Below, in pieces: positions 59,420 to 64,000 of a DNA stretch of 64,000 nucleotides (within the stretch, counting starts at the first letter, position 1; every line of letters begins with the position of its first letter). The translations under genes were made by a program, and so were the position numbers. The stretch is from Kribbibacterium absianum (GTDB taxonomy: Bacteria; Actinomycetota; Coriobacteriia; Coriobacteriales; Atopobiaceae): contig NZ_JASJEX010000003.1 of the NCBI RefSeq assembly GCF_030067705.1, positions 186,001 to 250,000 of the forward strand, read 5' to 3'. The notes under the pieces are model-generated. The model was not told where the DNA came from and searched no databases. It saw nothing but the letters and a program-made list of their open reading frames with translations.

Positions 59420-60754
59420 ATGCTTAACCGCCGTTCGTTCCTGTCCGCCGGTCTTGGCGTTGGCGCCATGGCCGCTCTCGCCGGCTGCAGTGGCTCCGAC
59501 AACGCCACCGCCTCTGCCGCCGAGGGTTCGGGCAAGGTCTACTACCTGAACTTCAAGCCCGAGCAGGATGAGCAGTGGCAGGAGCTCGCCGAGATCTACA
59601 CCAAGGAGACCGGCACCGAGGTCACCGTGCTCACCGCCGCTTCCGGCCAGTACGAGACCACCCTCAAGTCCGAGATGGCGAAGACCAACGCCCCGACCCT
59701 CTTCCAGGTGAACGGCCCCGTCGGGCTCGCCTCCTGGGAGCAGTACTGCTACGACCTCGACGGCTCCGATGTCGTGAACGCCCTCACCTCCGACTCCTAC
59801 GAGCTCCACGGCTCCGATGACAAGATCAAGGGCGTCGCCTACGTCGTCGAGACCTACGGCCTGATCGCCAACACCGACCTCCTCGAGAAGGCCGGCTACA
59901 AGGCCGAGGACATCACGAGCTTCGCCGAGCTCAAGAAGGTCGCCGAGGACATCACCGCCCGCAAGGACGAGCTGGGCTTCGCCGCCTTCACCTCCGCCGG
60001 CATGGACGGCTCCTCCGACTGGCGCTTCAAGACCCACCTGGCCAACCTCCCCATCTACTACGAGTACCAGGCCGACGGCATCGACAGCACCGACGCTATC
60101 AAGGGCACCTACCTGGACAACTACCGCCAGATCTGGGACCTCTACATCAACAACGCCACCTGCGAGCCCTCGATCCTCTCCACCAAGACCGGCGACGACG
60201 CCGTGGCCGACTTCGTGACCGAGAAGGCCGCCTTCTACCAGAACGGCACCTGGGCCTACGCCGACGTCGAGGACCTCGGCGCCGACAAGCTCAAGATGCT
60301 CCCGATCTACATCGGCGTTGACGGCGAGGAGAACCAGGGCCTCTGCACCGGCTCCGAGAACTACTGGTGCGTGAACGGCAAGGCCTCCGAGGAGGACATC
60401 AAGGCCACCCTGGACTTCATCAACTGGTGCGTCACCTCCGACGAGGGCAAGAACGCGATGGCCGGCGCCGAGGGCGCGATGCCGTCCGGCGCTGACGGCA
60501 TGGGCTTCGTCATCCCGTTCGAGGGCGCTCCCGAGTCCGCCAACCCGTTCGTCGAGCAGGACGCCGCCTACACCGCCGACGGCAAGACCCCGGTCGACTG
60601 GTGCTTCTCCACGATGCCCTCCGAGGAGTGGAAGAACGGCGTCGGCTCCGCTCTGACCACCTACGCGGCCAACCAGACCGACGACGAGTGGAACAAGGTC
60701 GTCGCCGCGTTCGTCGATGGCTGGGCCACCGAGTACGCCGCTGCCAACAACTAA
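59420..60754 (+). CDS. ABC transporter sugar-binding lipoprotein
   Basis: Family 1 solute-binding protein, 444 residues, captures oligosaccharide outside the membrane. The signal has RRSFLSAG (a twin-Arg pair) and the lipobox LAGC with Cys23. Mature features include GKVYYLNFKPEQDEQW, VNGPVGLASWEQYCYDL, AYVVETYGLIANTDLLEKAGY and FYQNGTWAY, the usual layout of sugar-binding proteins. The following permeases and malQ suggest maltodextrin, but the exact ligand is inferred. The start follows AGGAGG. Codon use is very biased toward C-ending codons, as in highly expressed genes. Confidence 0.9.
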   Translation: MLNRRSFLSAGLGVGAMAALAGCSGSDNATASAAEGSGKVYYLNFKPEQDEQWQELAEIYTKETGTEVTVLTAASGQYETTLKSEMAKTNAPTLFQVNGPVGLASWEQYCYDLDGSDVVNALTSDSYELHGSDDKIKGVAYVVETYGLIANTDLLEKAGYKAEDITSFAELKKVAEDITARKDELGFAAFTSAGMDGSSDWRFKTHLANLPIYYEYQADGIDSTDAIKGTYLDNYRQIWDLYINNATCEPSILSTKTGDDAVADFVTEKAAFYQNGTWAYADVEDLGADKLKMLPIYIGVDGEENQGLCTGSENYWCVNGKASEEDIKATLDFINWCVTSDEGKNAMAGAEGAMPSGADGMGFVIPFEGAPESANPFVEQDAAYTADGKTPVDWCFSTMPSEEWKNGVGSALTTYAANQTDDEWNKVVAAFVDGWATEYAAANN

Positions 60755-60809
60755 GCGGCGCCCCTCGCGCCGGAGCCCCTCCGGCATCCATTAACCGTGC
60801 ATGAAACAA

Positions 60810-60847
60810 GGCCGGCAGGCGGTTCCTGTCTCCCGCCTGCCGGCCTC
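60810..60847 (+). terminator. Intercistronic attenuator hairpin between binding protein and permeases
   Basis: GGCCGGCAGGCGG (60810-60822) pairs perfectly with CCGCCTGCCGGCC (60833-60845), followed by TCTTC. It would allow partial termination or protect the upstream RNA, raising binding-protein output over the permeases. Confidence 0.8.
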
Positions 60848-60897
60848 TTCATGCCTCGAGCCCGTTTCTTCTCGGAATCTGAAAGGAGGTCGATTCC

Positions 60898-61740
60898 GTG
60901 GAAAAGGCAATCAAGCGCTGGTGGCCCGTCTTCGTGCTCCCGACGTTCGCGGCGTTCTGCATCGGCTTCATCGCCCCGTTCATCATGGGCCTGGGTCTGT
61001 CGTTCTGCGACTTCACCACCGTGGCCGACGCCACCTTCACCGGCATCGACAACTACGTCAAGGCGTTCTCGGACACCGTGTTCCAGCACGCCTTCTGGTA
61101 CACGGCGCTGTTCGCGGTCGCGTCCCTCGTCGTCATCAACGTGGTGGCCTTCGCCTTTGCGCTGGCCCTCACCAAGAAGCTGCGCGGCACCAACATCTTC
61201 CGCACCGTCTTCTTCATGCCCAACCTCATCGGCGGCATCGTGCTCGGCTACATCTGGCAGCTCATCTTCAACGGCGTGCTCGCCCAGTACAGCACGAGCA
61301 TCAACCTCAACGAGTGGTATGGCTTCGCCGGCCTCATCATCCTCGTCGCCTGGCAGCAGATCGGCTACATGATGATCATCTACATCGCCGGCCTGCAGTC
61401 CATCCCCGGCGACGTGCTCGAGGCGGCCGAGATCGACGGTGCCGGCTCCTGGCGCCGTCTTTTCAGCGTCACCATCCCGATGATGATGCCCTCGATCACC
61501 ATCTGCATGTTCCTGTCGCTCACCAACGGCTTCAAGCTCTTCGACCAGAACCTCTCGCTCACTGCGGGCGAGCCGGCCAAGATGTCCGAGCTTCTCGCCC
61601 TCAACATCTACAACACGTTCTACGGCCGCACCGGCTGGGAGGGCGTCGGCCAGGCCAAGGCTGTGATCTTCTTCCTCTTGGTCGTCGCCATCGGCCTCAT
61701 CCAGCTGCGCGCCACCCGCTCGAAGGAGGTGCAGGCGTAA
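60898..61740 (+). CDS. ABC sugar transporter permease (MalF/LacF-like)
   Basis: Inner-membrane permease of 280 residues with six predicted helices, the first near residues 12-35. The cytoplasmic EAA loop that contacts the ATPase reads EAAEIDGAGSWRRLFSVTIP near residue 178. The GTG start at 60898 is preceded by AAAGGAGG. It partners with the next gene, whose start directly abuts this stop. No ATP-binding subunit is present in the operon, so a shared MsiK/MalK-type ATPase elsewhere is implied. Confidence 0.93.
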   Translation: MEKAIKRWWPVFVLPTFAAFCIGFIAPFIMGLGLSFCDFTTVADATFTGIDNYVKAFSDTVFQHAFWYTALFAVASLVVINVVAFAFALALTKKLRGTNIFRTVFFMPNLIGGIVLGYIWQLIFNGVLAQYSTSINLNEWYGFAGLIILVAWQQIGYMMIIYIAGLQSIPGDVLEAAEIDGAGSWRRLFSVTIPMMMPSITICMFLSLTNGFKLFDQNLSLTAGEPAKMSELLALNIYNTFYGRTGWEGVGQAKAVIFFLLVVAIGLIQLRATRSKEVQA

Positions 61741-62592
61741 ATGGCCTCGAATTCTGCTAAGGCGAAGAGCACCCGCAGCTGGCTTGGCACCGCGGGCTTC
61801 ACGGTCCTCGCCCTCGCGTGGATCGCGCCGATCATCATCGTCCTCTACGACTCGTTCAAGAAGAAGACCTTCATCAACGCCGAGCCGTTCGCGCTGCCCA
61901 ACGCGCAGACTTTCGTCGGGCTGGAGAACTACTCCAACGCGGTGGACAAGTACGGCTTCATCGAGGCCGTGGGCTGGACCGTCTTCATCACCGTGGGCTC
62001 CGTCGCCCTCATCCTGCTCTGCACCTCGATGCTCGCCTGGTACCTCACCCGCGTGAACAACAAGGTCACCAAGCTCCTGTACCTGCTCTGCGTGTTCTCG
62101 ATGGTCGTGCCGTTCCAGATGGTCATGTTCACCCTTTCCATGACCGCCGACCGTCTCGGCCTCAACACCCCGTGGGGCATCATGATCATCTACCTGGGCT
62201 TCGGCGCGGGCCTCGCGACGTTCATGTTCTGCGGCTTCGTGAAGTCCATCCCGGTGGAGATCGAGGAGGCGGCCATGATCGACGGCTGCAGCCCCCTGCG
62301 CACCTTCTTCTCCGTCGTGCTCCCGATCATGAAGCCGACGATGATCTCCACGGGCATCCTCGAGATCATGTGGGTCTGGAACGACTTCCTGCTCCCGTAC
62401 CTCACGCTCGACACGAACCAGTACAAGACGATCTCCATCGTGATCCAGTACATGAAGGGTTCCTACGGGCGCGTCGACATGGGCGCGGTCATGGCGGCGC
62501 TCATCATGGCCGTCATCCCGGTCGTCATCTTCTACCTGTGCTGCCAGAAGCACATCATCAAGGGCGTCGCCGCCGGCGCCGTCAAGGGCTGA
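61741..62592 (+). CDS. ABC sugar transporter permease (MalG-like)
   Basis: Second permease, 283 residues, six predicted helices, first near residues 16-37. The EAA loop is EEAAMIDGCSPLRTFFSVVL near residue 175, followed by the typical WNDFLLPYL segment. The ATG immediately follows the stop of the first permease with an AAGGAGG inside that gene's end, so translation is coupled. It delivers the oligosaccharide captured by the upstream lipoprotein. Confidence 0.93.
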   Translation: MASNSAKAKSTRSWLGTAGFTVLALAWIAPIIIVLYDSFKKKTFINAEPFALPNAQTFVGLENYSNAVDKYGFIEAVGWTVFITVGSVALILLCTSMLAWYLTRVNNKVTKLLYLLCVFSMVVPFQMVMFTLSMTADRLGLNTPWGIMIIYLGFGAGLATFMFCGFVKSIPVEIEEAAMIDGCSPLRTFFSVVLPIMKPTMISTGILEIMWVWNDFLLPYLTLDTNQYKTISIVIQYMKGSYGRVDMGAVMAALIMAVIPVVIFYLCCQKHIIKGVAAGAVKG

Positions 62593-62605
62593 TGGGAGGT
62601 CGTTG

Positions 62606-63655
62606 ATGGACATCCGAGACATCGCGCGCCTCTCTGGGTACAGCGTTGGCACCGTGTCACGAGCCATCAACGACAAGCCCAACGTCTCCGAGAAGGCGAA
62701 GGCCCGGATCCAGCAGGTGATGCGCGAGCAGGGCTACCAGCCCAACCCGAACGCCCAGCACCTGAAGCAGTCCACCCGCACCTCGATCGGCGTGCTCGTC
62801 AAGGGCGCCCACAACCAGCTCTTCGCCGAGCTGGTGGAGCACGTGCAGGCCAGCCTCGGGCAGGTCGAGGAGGAGTCCCAGCTCGTGTACCTGGACGAGG
62901 ACGCCGACGAGGTGGCGGAGGCCGTGCGCTACCAGAGCAGCCTGCACTTCAAGGGGATCCTGTTCCTGGGTGGCGACCCGGCGAACTTCCGGGCGGGCTT
63001 CGAGGCCATCACGATCCCGTGCCTGCTCCTGACGAACACCGCGGAGTCCATCGGCCGCGACAACCTCTCGAGCTTCACCACCGATGACGCGAAGGCCGCG
63101 GCCGAGGCCGTGGACGAGCTGGTGAGGTTCGGCCACCGTCGGATCGGCATCATCGGCGGCAACCGGCGTCCCGAGCAGATCGGCACCCTGCGCTTGCAAG
63201 GGGCCATGGACGCGCTGGAGCGGCACGGCGTGCCGTTCGAGGTCGAGCGGGACTACGAGCCCTGCCGCTTCTCGATGCGGGACGGCTACGACGCGACGAT
63301 GTGCCTGCTCCGCCGGCGCCCCGACCTCACCGCGATCTTCGCGCTCGGCGACGTGATGGCGATCGGCGCGATGCGCGCCCTTCGCGACGTCGGGCGCCCG
63401 GTCCCCGAGAGCATCTCGGTGGTCGGCTTCGACGGCATCGAGGCCTCCAAGTTCACGGTGCCCCGCCTGATGACGGTGCGCCAGGACGTGGAGGGCATCG
63501 CCGAGAAGGGCGTCGCGGCGCTGCTCGAGCGCCTCGAGGACCCTGCCAAGGAGCCCGTGCACGAGCGCGTGGGCCACACACTGCACCGCGGGGAGAGCCT
63601 GTGCCCGCCCCCGCACGACATCTATCACACACTCTACGAAGGGATGGCGAGCTGA
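62606..63655 (+). CDS. LacI family transcriptional regulator of the maltodextrin-type operon
   Basis: A 349-residue LacI protein. The helix-turn-helix at the extreme N-terminus reads MDIRDIARLSGYSVGTVSR, followed by AINDKPNVSEKAKARI and the hinge QPNPNAQHLKQS. The sensor domain starts TSIGVLVKGAHNQLF and has FGHRRIGIIGG and ISVVGFDGIEASKFTVPRL. The ATG at 62606 follows GGGAGG; a TTG at 62603 is in frame. It lies inside the operon it probably controls through the palindrome at 59364. Its stop overlaps the malQ start by one base. Confidence 0.92.
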   Translation: MDIRDIARLSGYSVGTVSRAINDKPNVSEKAKARIQQVMREQGYQPNPNAQHLKQSTRTSIGVLVKGAHNQLFAELVEHVQASLGQVEEESQLVYLDEDADEVAEAVRYQSSLHFKGILFLGGDPANFRAGFEAITIPCLLLTNTAESIGRDNLSSFTTDDAKAAAEAVDELVRFGHRRIGIIGGNRRPEQIGTLRLQGAMDALERHGVPFEVERDYEPCRFSMRDGYDATMCLLRRRPDLTAIFALGDVMAIGAMRALRDVGRPVPESISVVGFDGIEASKFTVPRLMTVRQDVEGIAEKGVAALLERLEDPAKEPVHERVGHTLHRGESLCPPPHDIYHTLYEGMAS

Positions 63656-64000
63656 TGACCAAACGTGCCGCAGGTGTCCTGCTGCCTGTCACGTCTCTGC
63701 CGTCGTCCTATGGCGTTGGCACGATGGGGGCGGCGGCCCGTGAGTTCGTGGACTTCCTCGCCGCGGCGGACCAGGCGTACTGGCAGATGCTGCCGGTGGG
63801 GCCGACGAGCTACGGGGACTCGCCCTACCAGTCCTTCTCGTCCTACGCGGGCAATCCCTACCTGATCGACCTCGACGACCTTGCGGCCGAGGGACTGCTC
63901 GACGCCGAGGACTACCAGGGCATTGCGTGGGGCGCTGAGCCGGGGCGCGTGGATTACGGCCGCCTCTATCGCGAGCGCACGGGCGTGCTCGCCCAGGCCG
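63655..64000 (+). CDS. malQ: 4-alpha-glucanotransferase (partial at right edge)
   Basis: GH77 amylomaltase, which transfers glucan segments between maltodextrins inside the cell. Only the first 115 residues are seen; the catalytic residues lie beyond the window. The N-terminal wording is diagnostic: AAGVLLPVTSLPSSYGVGTMG, YWQMLPVGPTSYGDSPYQSFS and SSYAGNPYLIDLDDL. The ATG overlaps the LacI stop as TGATG, indicating translational coupling and a single operon for uptake and processing of maltodextrin. Confidence 0.93.
   Translation, partial: MTKRAAGVLLPVTSLPSSYGVGTMGAAAREFVDFLAAADQAYWQMLPVGPTSYGDSPYQSFSSYAGNPYLIDLDDLAAEGLLDAEDYQGIAWGAEPGRVDYGRLYRERTGVLAQA

Overview
This is a chromosomal window from a GC-rich bacterium, with genes packed on both strands in short operons. 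The combination of high GC, Gram-positive style lipoproteins, PTS and ABC sugar uptake, D-lactate dehydrogenase, pyruvate kinase, an orphan 2-hydroxyacyl-CoA dehydratase-type protein and bleomycin-hydrolase-type PepC peptidases fits a fermentative, anaerobic actinobacterium. Class Coriobacteriia (Olsenella/Atopobium relatives) is my best guess. That is an inference from gene content; no rRNA is present to test it.

Layout. 1-12.7 kb: manA (cut by the left edge), a RmlD-like reductase, a Na+/H+ antiporter with an internal duplication, orphan trpF, mfd, a Gfo/Idh/MocA oxidoreductase, and a fused SGNH hydrolase-MazG protein followed by a DivIC-like division protein and Ppx/GppA. 13.7-18.6 kb: tRNA-Leu with a degenerate second 3' end 350 bp downstream, a lipoprotein, two TPR proteins, tRNA-Glu, a YbaK-type deacylase and a DeoR regulator. 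18.7-22.8 kb: a T-box leader driving pheS-pheT. 23-26.3 kb: a YhcH-family protein, a DinJ-like antitoxin with a PIN toxin, a zinc-dependent phospholipase-C-like protein and a GntR regulator. 26.9-31.3 kb: three tandem pepC paralogues. 31.4-37.3 kb (mostly minus strand): pyk, a D-lactate dehydrogenase, a TetR regulator, an HgdB-like protein and ribokinase. 37.5-44.4 kb: a GH13 enzyme, then a minus-strand sugar operon (DUF7916-like protein, AlsE-like epimerase, PTS EIIBCA, RpiB) with a divergent LacI regulator and four matching operators. 44.6-49.2 kb: argC-argJ-argB-argD, with argD frameshifted. 49-52.3 kb: panE, and a divergent regulator/CxxC protein/Rpn-type nuclease locus with tandem operators. 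52.3-58.4 kb: a small membrane protein, a cation P-type ATPase, deoC with a divergent GntR regulator, and an Spx/ArsC-family protein. 58.5-64 kb: an XRE-zinc ribbon regulator and a maltodextrin-type ABC operon (binding protein, two permeases, LacI regulator, malQ cut by the right edge).

The most unusual content is between the genes. Seventeen copies of a 29-nt palindromic unit sit at six intergenic loci. Copies are separated by exactly 4 nt (in two cases 20 nt), usually as one forward unit followed by inverted units, so they can fold into nearly perfect long hairpins. They lie inside operons (pheS-pheT, argJ-argB, pepC-pepC). Three other inverted-repeat families are present: 26-nt palindromes at two loci, a 33-nt element directly after two stop codons, and a run of three long hairpins with the same arm sequence at 57.7-57.9 kb. 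No transposase, phage gene or CRISPR array was seen. The pathways themselves look like ordinary core and sugar metabolism, with several local oddities: gene fusion, frameshift, in-frame duplication, altered active-site motifs and a tRNA remnant.
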